Shown: positions 1-6,831, numbered from the stretch's first letter. The stretch: 8,774 nucleotides of DNA from CAZLBV01 sp964557845 (GCA_964557845.1 CAZLBV010000141.1:1-8774); one strand, 5' to 3'. The notes: a model not told the origin generated them from the sequence alone. Numbers and translations: made by a program.

Positions 1-131
1 ATAATTCCCGAAGAAAGCCCTCCGGAACAGCACGGGCATGGTCCCTCGAGTGAAACTCGAGGGGAGTGCTGTGAGGAATGGGAGTGGTTTTTCCTCGCTT
101 GGGAAAAACCACGTCTTTCTGAGGGATTTAT
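1..131. other. Unassigned structured element (possible ncRNA or MITE-like element)
   Basis: No convincing reading frame lies here, but the ends pair. Bases 7-9 (CCC) and 12-17 (AGAAAG) pair with 123-125 (GGG) and 115-120 (CTTTCT). They flank a symmetrical GA/GA step, and weaker AT pairs continue outward to base 1 and base 131. Inside are two arms. Arm 1 pairs 19-22 with 73-76, 27-33 (ACAGCAC) with 66-72, and 43-51 with 55-63 around a three-base GAA loop. Arm 2 is a perfect 11-bp stem, 84-94 with 102-112. Together they form a three-way junction. I see no signature of tmRNA, RNase P RNA, SRP RNA, 5S rRNA or a riboswitch I know. A mobile palindromic element with terminal inverted repeats would look similar, and it may extend left of the window. 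The strand is undetermined. Confidence 0.5.
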
Positions 132-199
132 ACATATCCTTGTCCATCCTTTTGCTTTGTGATTAAAAAAAATGGGGGAACTTCAGTCTATTTCCACTA

Positions 200-228
200 T
201 TGACAGATTGAGGTTAAATCATTACTAT
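200..228 (+). promoter_or_regulatory. Sigma70-type promoter for tRNA-Val
   Basis: A perfect -35 hexamer TTGACA (200-205) is followed by a 17-base spacer and TACTAT (223-228), which matches four of six -10 consensus bases. Initiation would fall near 235, about 27 bases before the mature tRNA 5' end, leaving a short leader for RNase P to remove. Confidence 0.65.
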
Positions 229-261
229 ATATAAGCTTTAACAAGAAAAGTATAAGGTTAA

Positions 262-336
262 AGGCGCGTAGCTCAGTGGAAGAGTGCTTCCTTGACGCGG
301 AAGAAGTCGAGGGTTCGATCCCCTCCGCGCCTACCA
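262..336 (+). tRNA. tRNA-Val (anticodon GAC), CCA encoded
   Basis: A complete cloverleaf can be drawn. The acceptor stem is AGGCGCG (262-268) with CGCGCCT (326-332). The D stem is GCTC/GAGT, with one G-U pair. The anticodon stem is CTTCC/GGAAG (287-291/299-303) around loop TTGACGC, with anticodon GAC at 294-296. The variable region is AAGTC. The T arm is GAGGG-TTCGATC-CCCTC (309-325). The discriminator is A333 and CCA (334-336) is genomically encoded. GAC reads the valine codons GUC and GUU. The base after the anticodon is G297, where I would more often expect A in valine tRNAs; this is a minor oddity. A TTGACA promoter lies just upstream, and the thrS cluster follows after about 205 bases. 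Confidence 0.97.
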
Positions 337-541
337 TGTGTGAAGTTGTGAATAAGAGGTTGTTCGGTAGAGAAGACAGGTTTCGCTTTCCCTGATGGTT
401 ATTCAAAAGAGATTAATTATTTTAAAATAAAATGGGAAGGGGGCAGCCCGAAAAACATATTCTTCTACCTTACTCCTCATTGTTTTGATCTATTGACTGA
501 GTACACAAGAAACAAGCACGGAAAAAGCGGTAAACAATAAA
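337..541 (+). other. tRNA-thrS intergenic region (possible thrS leader)
   Basis: I find no gene here. GAATAA (350-355) pairs with TTATTC (399-404) around CAGG (377-380) and CCTG (391-394), a weak hairpin without a clean T-run, so tRNA termination is uncertain. A 14-bp AT palindrome occupies 417-430. TAAAAT at 423-428 resembles a -10 box but lacks a good -35 (TATTCA at 400-405). No T-box core (a GGTGGNACCGCG-like stretch), as would be expected for a T-box-regulated synthetase, is present. Confidence 0.35.
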
Positions 542-2293
542 ATGATTAAAGAAAGAGAATATCAATATGATTTAGATGTCTTACGGCATAGTGCTGCTCA
601 TCTTTTAGCCCAAGCTGTGGTGGAGCTTTTTCCTGGAACTAAGACCGGAATAGGTCCCGCGGTAGATAATGGTTTTTATTATGATTTCCTCCGGGATGAA
701 CCATTTACTCCAGAGGATTTGCGCGCAATAGAAGATAAAATGAGAGAGATATCAAAGAGGAATATCCCTATAGAAAAAATTTCCATCTCCAAACAGGAAG
801 CCATAGATAAGTTTAAAGATTTAGATCAGGAACTTAAAGTAGAGTTGATCTCGGAAAAAGGGGACGAACAAGTCACTGCTTACAAACAGGGCGATTTTAT
901 TGATTTTTGTTTGGGCCCTCATGTGCCTTCGACCGGCGAGATCAAACACTTTAAGATCTTGTCCTCCTCAGGCGCCTATTGGAAAGGGGATGAAAACAGC
1001 CACCAGCTCCAAAGAATATATGGGACTGTTTTTTTTACAAAAAAAGAACTAGATGATTACTTGGATATGTTGGAAGAAGCCAAAAAAAGGGATCATAGAA
1101 AACTGGGCCCAGAGCTTGATCTGTTCAGTTTCAATGAACAACTTGGAGGAGGTTTGATCCTTTGGCATCCTAAAGGGGCTGTGATCAGAAGTGTGATCGA
1201 GAATTATTGGCGGGAGGAACATTTCAAGGATGGATATGATCTTATTTATTCGCCTCATGTCGCCAAACTAGATGTGTGGAGAACCAGTGGACATACAGAG
1301 TTTTACGATGCTCTTTATCCTCCTTTTGAACGTGATGGAATAGAATATCAATTGAAGCCCATGAACTGTCCTTTTCATATCATGGTCTATAATTCCAGAC
1401 AAAGGAGTTATCGAGAACTGCCTCTCCGCTGGGCTGAGCTGGGTACTGTATATAGATATGAACGCAGCGGAGTTCTGCATGGGCTGCTGAGAGTCAGAGG
1501 ATTTACTCAGGATGATGCCCATATTTTCTGCAGGGGAGACCAGCTGGAATTTGAGATCAAAAAGGCGATCAACCTGGCCTTAAAAATCCTTAAAACTTTT
1601 GGATTCGAAGATTATGATGTTTTTCTTTCCACTTGTCCTGAAAAATACTGCGGTGCTTTGGAAGATTGGGATAAGGCCACCAAAGCACTGGAGAAAGCTT
1701 TAAAAGATGTCGGCCTTGCTTTCCGGATCGATGAAGGCGAGGGAGTCTTCTACGGACCTAAGATAGATATTAAAATAAAAGATGCCTTACAAAGATCCTG
1801 GCAGTGCACTACCATCCAGCTTGACTTCAATCTTTCCGAGAGATTCGATCTTACTTATGTAGGTGAGGATAGCAAATTCCACCGGCCTTATATGGTCCAC
1901 CGGGCCTTATTAGGCTCATTGGAAAGGTTCTTTGGGATTTTGATCGAGCATTATAACGGTAATTTCCCTATCTGGCTGGCACCTGTTCAGGTGGTTATAA
2001 TTCCCATTGCCGATAGGCATCTGGAATTCGCGGAAAGCCTGCAGCAGAGATTCAAAGAAAATTTTCTGCGAGTGACCATTGATGAACGCAGGGAAAAGAT
2101 GGGATATAAGATCAGAGATGCAGAAAAACAAAAAATACCTATCCTATTGATCTTAGGAGATAAAGAATTGGAGAAGCAGGTTCTTTCACTCAGGGTTCAT
2201 ACTAAAGGAGATCTGGGTGAAATTACTGTCGATGAATTTCTTGCAAAAGTAAAGAAATTGGTCGAAAATAGATCATTGAATATTGAATTTTAA
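542..2293 (+). CDS. thrS: Threonyl-tRNA synthetase lacking the N-terminal TGS domain
   Basis: This class II synthetase charges tRNA-Thr with threonine in the cytoplasm and proofreads misacylated Ser-tRNA. The protein has 583 residues. The editing domain is intact: HxxxH at H16/H20 and the C123/H127 pair in CLGPH. The catalytic core has the three zinc ligands C276, H327 and H453. Their 51- and 126-residue spacings equal those I recall for E. coli C334/H385/H511. Motif 2 (YRYERSG) starts near 304, motif 3 (HRALLGSLERFF) near 453, and the anticodon-binding domain runs from about 477 to the end. The usual TGS domain of about 60 residues is absent. The frame upstream has a stop at 494-496 with no ATG, GTG or TTG after it, so the start cannot move upstream. 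There is no clear Shine-Dalgarno before ATG 542. infC follows after 11 bases. Confidence 0.97.
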   Translation: MIKEREYQYDLDVLRHSAAHLLAQAVVELFPGTKTGIGPAVDNGFYYDFLRDEPFTPEDLRAIEDKMREISKRNIPIEKISISKQEAIDKFKDLDQELKVELISEKGDEQVTAYKQGDFIDFCLGPHVPSTGEIKHFKILSSSGAYWKGDENSHQLQRIYGTVFFTKKELDDYLDMLEEAKKRDHRKLGPELDLFSFNEQLGGGLILWHPKGAVIRSVIENYWREEHFKDGYDLIYSPHVAKLDVWRTSGHTEFYDALYPPFERDGIEYQLKPMNCPFHIMVYNSRQRSYRELPLRWAELGTVYRYERSGVLHGLLRVRGFTQDDAHIFCRGDQLEFEIKKAINLALKILKTFGFEDYDVFLSTCPEKYCGALEDWDKATKALEKALKDVGLAFRIDEGEGVFYGPKIDIKIKDALQRSWQCTTIQLDFNLSERFDLTYVGEDSKFHRPYMVHRALLGSLERFFGILIEHYNGNFPIWLAPVQVVIIPIADRHLEFAESLQQRFKENFLRVTIDERREKMGYKIRDAEKQKIPILLILGDKELEKQVLSLRVHTKGDLGEITVDEFLAKVKKLVENRSLNIEF

Positions 2294-2307
2294 GGAGGCT
2301 GATCATT
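2292..2307 (+). promoter_or_regulatory. infC ribosome binding site and AUU start
   Basis: AAGGAGG (2292-2298) overlaps the thrS stop TAA and lies six bases before ATT (2305-2307). The following codons read RRRTYYPGK, the expected IF3 N-terminus. An AUU start on infC is the classic arrangement by which IF3, which discriminates against non-AUG-type initiation, represses its own translation. The sequence shows the signal; regulation here is inferred from E. coli. Confidence 0.85.
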
Positions 2308-2889
2308 AGAAGACGCACTTATTATCCTGGAAAGATAAAAGAAAAGCCACATAGGATAAACGATAAGATTAGAGCCAAGGAAGTTAGGATCATAGATGAA
2401 GATAAAAAACAACTGGGTGTTTTACCTATCAAAGAAGCACTTTCTCTCGCCAGTGAGAAAAATCTGGATTTGGTAGAGGTAGCGCCACAGTCTAATCCTC
2501 CGGTTTGCCGGATTATGGATTATGGTAAGTTTCTGTATGAATTACATAAGAAAGCCCATGAAGCCAAAAAACATCAGAAACAAATTCAAACTAAGGAAAT
2601 TAAATTTAGACCGAAAATCAGTATACATGATTACAATTTCAAGGTCCGCCATGTTCAGAGATTCTTGAAAGATAAAAATAAAGTTAAGATCACAGTTATG
2701 TTAAGAGGAAGAGAAAAATCGAGACCCGAACTGGCTGACGGAATCCTTGAGCGAGTGCTAGAGGATGTTGAAAATTTAGGATATAAAGACGGAGAAATTC
2801 GCGTACAGCCTTGGGCTGTTTCGTTGATGTTGAGTCCATCAAAAACAGGAGATAAGGATGCCAAAACTAAAAACACACAGAGGGGCTAA
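2305..2889 (+). CDS. infC: Translation initiation factor IF-3 (AUU start)
   Basis: IF3 binds the 30S subunit, prevents premature 50S joining and checks the start codon and initiator tRNA. From ATT 2305 the protein has 194 residues, a usual IF3 length. The N-domain (about 1-80) contains IRAKEVRIIDED, EALSLASEKNLDLVEVAP and CRIMDYGKF. A lysine-rich linker helix (about 80-100) leads into the C-domain with KEIKFRP, HDYNFK and the RGRE stretch. The first ATG-like alternatives lie far downstream and would remove the N-domain, so ATT is the only sensible start. The C-terminus, ending after LSPSK with about 14 further residues, is encoded partly over the first codons of rpmI (32-nt overlap). The segment QPWAVSLMLSP differs from the typical EGR-containing end of IF3 but stays in the expected position. 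Confidence 0.96.
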   Translation: MRRRTYYPGKIKEKPHRINDKIRAKEVRIIDEDKKQLGVLPIKEALSLASEKNLDLVEVAPQSNPPVCRIMDYGKFLYELHKKAHEAKKHQKQIQTKEIKFRPKISIHDYNFKVRHVQRFLKDKNKVKITVMLRGREKSRPELADGILERVLEDVENLGYKDGEIRVQPWAVSLMLSPSKTGDKDAKTKNTQRG

Positions 2890-3058
2890 GAAGAGATTCA
2901 AGGTGACCGGAACAGGAAAGATAATGTATAGTAAAGCGTATAAGAGTCACATTCTTACCAAAAAAAGTGCTAAGAGAAAAAGAAATCTTGGTAAAAAAGC
3001 TATTCTAAGTAAAGCCGATCGAAGCAGAATTAAAGATATGCTTCCTTATGATCTGTAA
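2858..3058 (+). CDS. rpmI: 50S ribosomal protein L35
   Basis: This small basic large-subunit protein has 66 residues, the normal bacterial L35 length. Family features include the start MPKLKTHRGAKKRFKVTGTGK and the central HILTKKSAKRKRNL. The ATG is preceded by AGGAG (2847-2851), which lies inside infC. The gene starts 32 bases before the infC stop in another frame, so translation is probably coupled to infC. rplT follows after 67 bases, in the standard infC-rpmI-rplT order. Confidence 0.97.
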   Translation: MPKLKTHRGAKKRFKVTGTGKIMYSKAYKSHILTKKSAKRKRNLGKKAILSKADRSRIKDMLPYDL

Positions 3059-3125
3059 GTTTAGGGCAGAATTTGAAGCTTTAATAACAGATAACAGCTG
3101 GGACCAGAATTTAAGGAGATAAAAA

Positions 3126-3485
3126 ATGCCGAGAGTAAAAAGAGGAACCAAGAAAAGAAAAAGAAGAACAAAAATATTAAAGTTAGCCAAAGGATATTTT
3201 GGTGCGAGAAGCCATAATTATAGGACTGCTAAAGAAGCAGTTGAACGAGGGCTTAAGTACGCATATAGGGACAGACGCACACGGAAAAGAGATTTCAGGC
3301 GTCTTTGGATCATCCGGATTAAAGCAGCTGCAGAAAATAATGGAATTTCATACAGTCGTTTCATGAATGGCTTGAGTAAGCTGAATATCGATCTGGACAG
3401 AAAAATTCTTGCTGATTTAGCTGTAAATTCACCTCAAACCTTTGTGCGGATAGCAGATAAAGTGAAAGAGGCTGGTTTGAATTAA
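3126..3485 (+). CDS. rplT: 50S ribosomal protein L20
   Basis: L20 binds 23S rRNA early in 50S assembly and in several bacteria represses its own operon by binding mRNA. The protein has 119 residues, usual for the family. It has the long basic N-terminal helix (MPRVKRGTKKRKRR), the YFGARSHNYRTAKEAV stretch, the RKRDFRRLWI(I)RI segment and the globular end with SRFMNGL and LADLAV. AAGGAGA at 3113-3119 lies about seven bases before the ATG. The 67-base spacer after rpmI could hold an L20 target, but I see no clear mimic of the rRNA site. The gene usually followed by pheST is here followed by a structured, gene-free stretch. Confidence 0.98.
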   Translation: MPRVKRGTKKRKRRTKILKLAKGYFGARSHNYRTAKEAVERGLKYAYRDRRTRKRDFRRLWIIRIKAAAENNGISYSRFMNGLSKLNIDLDRKILADLAVNSPQTFVRIADKVKEAGLN

Positions 3486-3530
3486 ATGACAAAGCCTATA
3501 AGTTCAGCACTATGGATTTATTGTAATAGT

Positions 3531-3655
3531 TATCGCAAGCTTGACCAGATGTGAATAGTCCTCAGTAGATAAGCTGAAAATATGGATTCAGCTGGTTTTC
3601 TGAGGATAAAGCAGAATTTCCAGCTAAAAAAGGTTGGAAATAGCGAGTTGTGATG
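3531..3655 (+). ncRNA. Unassigned structured RNA region downstream of rplT
   Basis: The 214 bases between rplT and the next start hold no gene but fold well. Bases 3532-3538 (ATCGCAA) can pair with 3648-3654 (TTGTGAT), with one G-U, closing two hairpins. The first, 3560-3605, pairs CCTCAG with CTGAGG and AGCTGAA (3572-3578) with TTCAGCT (3587-3593), joined by AT and GU pairs, to give a nearly continuous helix with an eight-base loop. The second pairs TTTCCAGC (3617-3624) with GTTGGAAA (3633-3640). Neither hairpin has a T-run after it, so they are not simple terminators. The region may be an mRNA leader or processing element for the zapB-like/zapA genes, or an independent RNA. I match it to no known family, and the strand is assumed from the genes. 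Confidence 0.4.
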
Positions 3656-3699
3656 TGTAGAAAGAATTTAAACATATTTATAAAGGGAGGGTGTGTGAA

Positions 3700-3960
3700 T
3701 TGACAACAGAATTGGAAAGAATTAAAATTCTGGAGGGGAAAATCTCCCATGTTGTCGAATATATTAATAAAATTGTTAGTGAAAATGAAAAACTCAAAAC
3801 ACAAATAAAAGAGTTGAAAGTGGAAAATAAGAATTATATGGAAGAAGCAAAACGTTTAGAGTCTCTTGATGACAGTATAAAAAAATATGAAAAGGATAGG
3901 GAGGTAATCAAAGAAAAAATCGAGACCATCATAGAACAAATAGATAAGATTGGAGTATGA
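3700..3960 (+). CDS. ZapB-like coiled-coil cell-division protein
   Basis: From TTG 3700 the protein has 86 residues and is almost entirely predicted coiled coil, rich in E, K, I and L, with no cysteine, signal peptide or membrane segment. Examples are ISHVVEYINKIVSENEKLKTQ and the run through KEKIETIIEQIDKIGV. In many bacteria a short coiled-coil ZapB-type protein is encoded immediately before zapA and helps tether or bundle the FtsZ ring. The assignment rests on size, composition and position, because coiled coils give poor family signals. TTG 3700 is preferred: GGGAGG (3685-3690) lies nine bases upstream, whereas the in-frame GTG at 3691 would abut it. The stop overlaps the zapA start. Confidence 0.7.
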   Translation: MTTELERIKILEGKISHVVEYINKIVSENEKLKTQIKELKVENKNYMEEAKRLESLDDSIKKYEKDREVIKEKIETIIEQIDKIGV

Positions 3961-4286
3961 TGGATAAAATAGTTGAGATTGAAGTTTTTAATCAAAAATA
4001 TAGAATAAGAGTCAAAGGAGAGGAGGATGAAATATATATCAGCCAGCTTACTTCGTATCTCGATCAGAAAATGCGTGAGGTTGCATTGAAGTCCAAATCT
4101 GTTGACACCTTGAAGATAGCGGTATTAGCCGCATTGAACATAACAGATGAATATTTTCTCAGTCAGAAGAGACTGGAACAGCTCAACGAAGTGATTGGCC
4201 ATATGGAGAAAGAAATAGAAAGTTTGGAGGTCCATCTTTTAAAGGATGGAAATGTATACAAGGAATTAGATCAAGTAGGTAAATAG
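3957..4286 (+). CDS. zapA: Cell division protein ZapA
   Basis: ZapA is a small cytoplasmic protein that binds FtsZ polymers and promotes their bundling at the division ring. The protein has 109 residues. An N-terminal beta-rich part (VEIEVFNQKYRIRVKGEEDEIYISQLTSYLDQKMRE) matches the ZapA fold, and the C-terminal half (from about residue 60) is a long helix suited to dimer or tetramer coiled coils. Two adjacent ATGs, 3957 and 3960, are possible. GGAG at 3952-3955 sits better with 3960. Either choice overlaps the upstream stop (ATGA or TGATG), implying translational coupling with the ZapB-like gene. A 183-base gene-free gap separates it from rny. Confidence 0.92.
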   Translation: MMDKIVEIEVFNQKYRIRVKGEEDEIYISQLTSYLDQKMREVALKSKSVDTLKIAVLAALNITDEYFLSQKRLEQLNEVIGHMEKEIESLEVHLLKDGNVYKELDQVGK

Positions 4287-4310
4287 AAAATTGATAGGCA
4301 ATAATTATAT

Positions 4311-4433
4311 AGGAAGAGGTATTTTATTTAGTGTAAAGAAAATTAAATACGGGTTAAGATCATTGGTGGATGCTCCCGTTCAAAAGCCCCTTAGATCAGT
4401 ACGATAGAAATGTAATAACAAAGTTACCCTCCT
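4311..4433 (+). ncRNA. Candidate 6S RNA between zapA and rny
   Basis: The zapA-rny gap (4287-4469) has no gene. A rod-like fold can be drawn. GAGG (4316-4319) pairs with CCTC (4428-4431), and TATTTTATTT (4320-4329) pairs with AAATGTAATA (4408-4417) with one mismatch. ACGGG (4349-4353) pairs with CCCGT (4375-4379). Alternatively, TAC and GATC (4348-4361) pair with GATC and GTA (4394-4401). The stretch around 4364-4392, with GGTGGATGCTC followed by AAAGCCCCTTA, loosely resembles the GGTGAGCATGCTC...GAAGCCTTA part of E. coli 6S RNA as I remember it. 6S RNA lies next to zapA in many bacteria; it binds the RNA polymerase holoenzyme by mimicking an open promoter. The likeness is partial and the ends are uncertain. 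Confidence 0.35.
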
Positions 4434-4469
4434 TGCTTTCATCTCCTTTGATTTTTGGAGGTGAGTAAA

Positions 4470-6032
4470 GTGAATTATATATTATGGATTATTACCGCCA
4501 TTTTGGCTTTTTTGTCCGGAATTCTTGCTTTTTTGCTGTTTCGGAATAAATCTAGTGAAAAATCAGTCTTGTCTGCCAAAAGTGAAGCAGAGAAGATCCT
4601 TAGTTTAGCTCAGCAAGAGGCTGAAAAGACGAAAAGGGAAGCTGACCTGGAAGCAAAAGAAAAGCTCATCAATCTGAAAGCGGAATTTGAAAGACAAACT
4701 AGGGACAGACGCCGGAAATTCAATGAAATAGAGAGAAGATTAGTCAATAAAGAAGAAAACCTTGAAAGAAAATACCAAGCATTTGAGAGAAAAGAGCGGG
4801 AATTTTCTGCAAAAGAAGCAAGATTATATAACCGGGAAAAAGAGATCGTTGAACAAGAAAAAAAACAGGAAGAATTGATTAAACAAGCATTAACCGAGCT
4901 GGAACGGATTGCCGGAATATCAAGAGAGGAAGCGAAAAAAGAACTCAAGCGAAAAATTGAAGACGAAGCTAAATTAGAAGCAGTCCAGATCACCAAGCAG
5001 ATCGAGGAAGAAGCAAAAGAAAAGGGAAATTCAATTGCCCGTGATATTATAAGCCAGGCAATCCAGAGGTCTGCCGCAGATCATGTTGTAGAGACCACAG
5101 TATCTGTGGTCGATCTGCCATCAGATGACATGAAAGGTAGGATTATTGGAAGGGAAGGCCGCAATATTCGTGCGCTTGAATTAGCTACAGGAGTTGATAT
5201 AATCGTGGATGATACCCCTGAAGCCGTTATCTTGTCCAGCTTTGATCCTATCCGCAGAGAGGCGGCTCGATTGGCGATTGAGAAACTTGTGACAGATGGA
5301 AGGATCCATCCTGCCAGGATAGAAGAAGTGGTAGAAGCTGTTAATATAGAGCTTCAAGAAAAGATCAAGCAGGAAGGTGAGGCTGTGGTTTTCGAACTTC
5401 GGCTTCAGGATATTCATCCTGAACTTATAAAGCTTTTGGGAAAGTTAAAATACAGAACCAGTTATGGTCAGAATGTTCTGCAGCATTCCAAGGAAGTTGC
5501 TTATTTAGCAGCCATAATGGCTAAAGAATTGGGCGTGGATGCTAGTATCGCTATGCGCGCGGGTTTACTCCATGATATCGGAAAGGCAGTCGATAGAGAA
5601 GTGGAAGGAACTCATACGGAACTCAGTGTAGAATTGACAAAGAAATATGGGGAAAGCGAGGCTGTCTATCAAGCTATAGCCTCTCATCACAGGGATGTAG
5701 ATTTCCCTTCCCTTGAGGCGGTGTTGGTTCAGGCCGCAGACACACTATCTGCAGCCCGGCCGGGAGCGAGAAGGGAACTTTTAGAGACATACATCAAAAG
5801 ACTGGAGAAACTGGAAGAGGTTGCCAATTCCTATGAAGGAGTAGCAAAGGCCTTTGCGCTTCAGGCCGGAAGAGAGATAAGGATCATTGTAGAAAGTCAA
5901 AAGATATCCGATGATAAAGCAGCTCTGGCGGCGAAAGAGATCGCGCAGACGATCAAGGAGGAATTGGATTATCCGGGACAAATAAAGGTTACTGTCATCC
6001 GGGAAATGAGAGCTGTGGAATATGCCCGGTAG
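4470..6032 (+). CDS. rny: Ribonuclease Y
   Basis: RNase Y is a membrane-anchored endoribonuclease that begins mRNA decay. From GTG 4470 the protein has 520 residues, the same length as I recall for the B. subtilis enzyme. Residues 2-24 form a single N-terminal membrane helix (YILWIITAILAFLSGILAFLLF). A long charged coiled coil follows to about 200. Then comes a KH RNA-binding domain with GRIIGREGRN at 223-232. The HD hydrolase domain has H339, the H368/D369 pair in LLHDIGK, and D424. All key residues are present. GTG 4470 is chosen because GGAGG (4457-4461) lies eight bases before it; an in-frame TTG at 4455 would overlap that site. The stop overlaps ymdB by 11 bases. Confidence 0.96.
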   Translation: MNYILWIITAILAFLSGILAFLLFRNKSSEKSVLSAKSEAEKILSLAQQEAEKTKREADLEAKEKLINLKAEFERQTRDRRRKFNEIERRLVNKEENLERKYQAFERKEREFSAKEARLYNREKEIVEQEKKQEELIKQALTELERIAGISREEAKKELKRKIEDEAKLEAVQITKQIEEEAKEKGNSIARDIISQAIQRSAADHVVETTVSVVDLPSDDMKGRIIGREGRNIRALELATGVDIIVDDTPEAVILSSFDPIRREAARLAIEKLVTDGRIHPARIEEVVEAVNIELQEKIKQEGEAVVFELRLQDIHPELIKLLGKLKYRTSYGQNVLQHSKEVAYLAAIMAKELGVDASIAMRAGLLHDIGKAVDREVEGTHTELSVELTKKYGESEAVYQAIASHHRDVDFPSLEAVLVQAADTLSAARPGARRELLETYIKRLEKLEEVANSYEGVAKAFALQAGREIRIIVESQKISDDKAALAAKEIAQTIKEELDYPGQIKVTVIREMRAVEYAR

Positions 6033-6831
6033 GATCAAAATCCTTTTTTTTGGTGATGTGATCGGTCGGCCTGGCCGGAATGTTTTACGCAGATATATTT
6101 CTGTTCTCCGCAATAAATTTTCACCCGATATAATTATTGCCAATGCTGAAAATTCTGCCGGAGGCATTGGTATTACTGAAAAGATAGGAAATGAGCTTTT
6201 GTCTTTTGTGGATGTTCTTACATCCGGAAATCATATCTGGGATAAAAAAGAAGGAATCGAGTATATAGGTAAAGAACCGCGCCTTCTTAGGCCTGCAAAT
6301 TATCCTGATATTAATCCGGGACAGGGAAGTTATATATTTGAATCCGGCACCGGATATAAAATAGCGATCATAAATCTTCAAGGCAGGGTATTTATGGAAG
6401 CCATCGACTGCCCATTCAGAACTGCGGACAAAACAATTGAAGCCCTGAAAAAAACCACTCCTGTCATTCTAGTTGATTTTCATGCGGAAGCTACTTCAGA
6501 AAAGCAAGCTCTTGGTTGGTATTTAGACGGCAGGGTCTCAGCTGTCATCGGAACTCATACTCATGTTCCTACGGCAGACGAAAGGATCCTTCCCGGGGGG
6601 ACAGCTTATATCAGCGATGCTGGAATGGTTGGAGGTTTGAACACTGTAATCGGAATCCGTAAGTCACAGGCGGTGCAGAGGTTTTTAACGGCCCGGCCTC
6701 AACGATTCGAACCTTCCAAAGAGGGGGTAAGATTGAATGCTGTTTTTTTAGAGGTAAATCCCGAAAGCGGAAAAGCATTGTCCATCCAAAGAGAAAATAT
6801 TATCGAGGAAAAAATTGATTTTCCAGGATGA
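6022..6831 (+). CDS. ymdB: YmdB-family metallophosphoesterase (cyclic nucleotide phosphodiesterase)
   Basis: The protein has 269 residues and belongs to the calcineurin-like YmdB/TIGR00282 family, whose B. subtilis member hydrolyses 2',3'-cyclic nucleotides and influences biofilm and motility decisions. Metal-site residues are all visible: D12 in FFGDVIGRPG, E43/N44 in NAENSAGG, N70/H71 in SGNHIWD, H154 in DFHAE, and H179/H181 in GTHTHVP. There is no signal peptide, so it is cytoplasmic. The ATG lies inside the last codons of rny (11-base overlap). The protein has about four extra residues before the usual start of the family, which fits overlap-driven translation. It is paired with RNase Y in many bacteria, suggesting a link to RNA turnover. 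It should not be confused with the unrelated E. coli macrodomain protein also called YmdB. Confidence 0.93.
   Translation: MPGRIKILFFGDVIGRPGRNVLRRYISVLRNKFSPDIIIANAENSAGGIGITEKIGNELLSFVDVLTSGNHIWDKKEGIEYIGKEPRLLRPANYPDINPGQGSYIFESGTGYKIAIINLQGRVFMEAIDCPFRTADKTIEALKKTTPVILVDFHAEATSEKQALGWYLDGRVSAVIGTHTHVPTADERILPGGTAYISDAGMVGGLNTVIGIRKSQAVQRFLTARPQRFEPSKEGVRLNAVFLEVNPESGKALSIQRENIIEEKIDFPG

Noticed and set aside
1..131. RNase P RNA, tmRNA, SRP RNA or 5S rRNA
   Set aside because: None of their conserved cores (such as GAGGAAAGTCC, the tRNA-like end, or GGAAGCAGCC) is present on either strand.
197..406. Reverse-strand reading frame of 69 codons
   Set aside because: It runs antisense through the tRNA-Val gene. 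Its GAEGIEPSTSSASR-like peptide is the well-known artefact of translating tRNA genes backwards.
337..541. T-box leader for thrS
   Set aside because: The T-box core and a specifier-type leader are not recognisable, and the gap is short for one.
4610..4996. Long reverse-strand frame antisense to the rny coiled coil
   Set aside because: Its serine- and phenylalanine-rich composition is what the complement of a K/E/A-rich coiled coil gives; there is no family signature.
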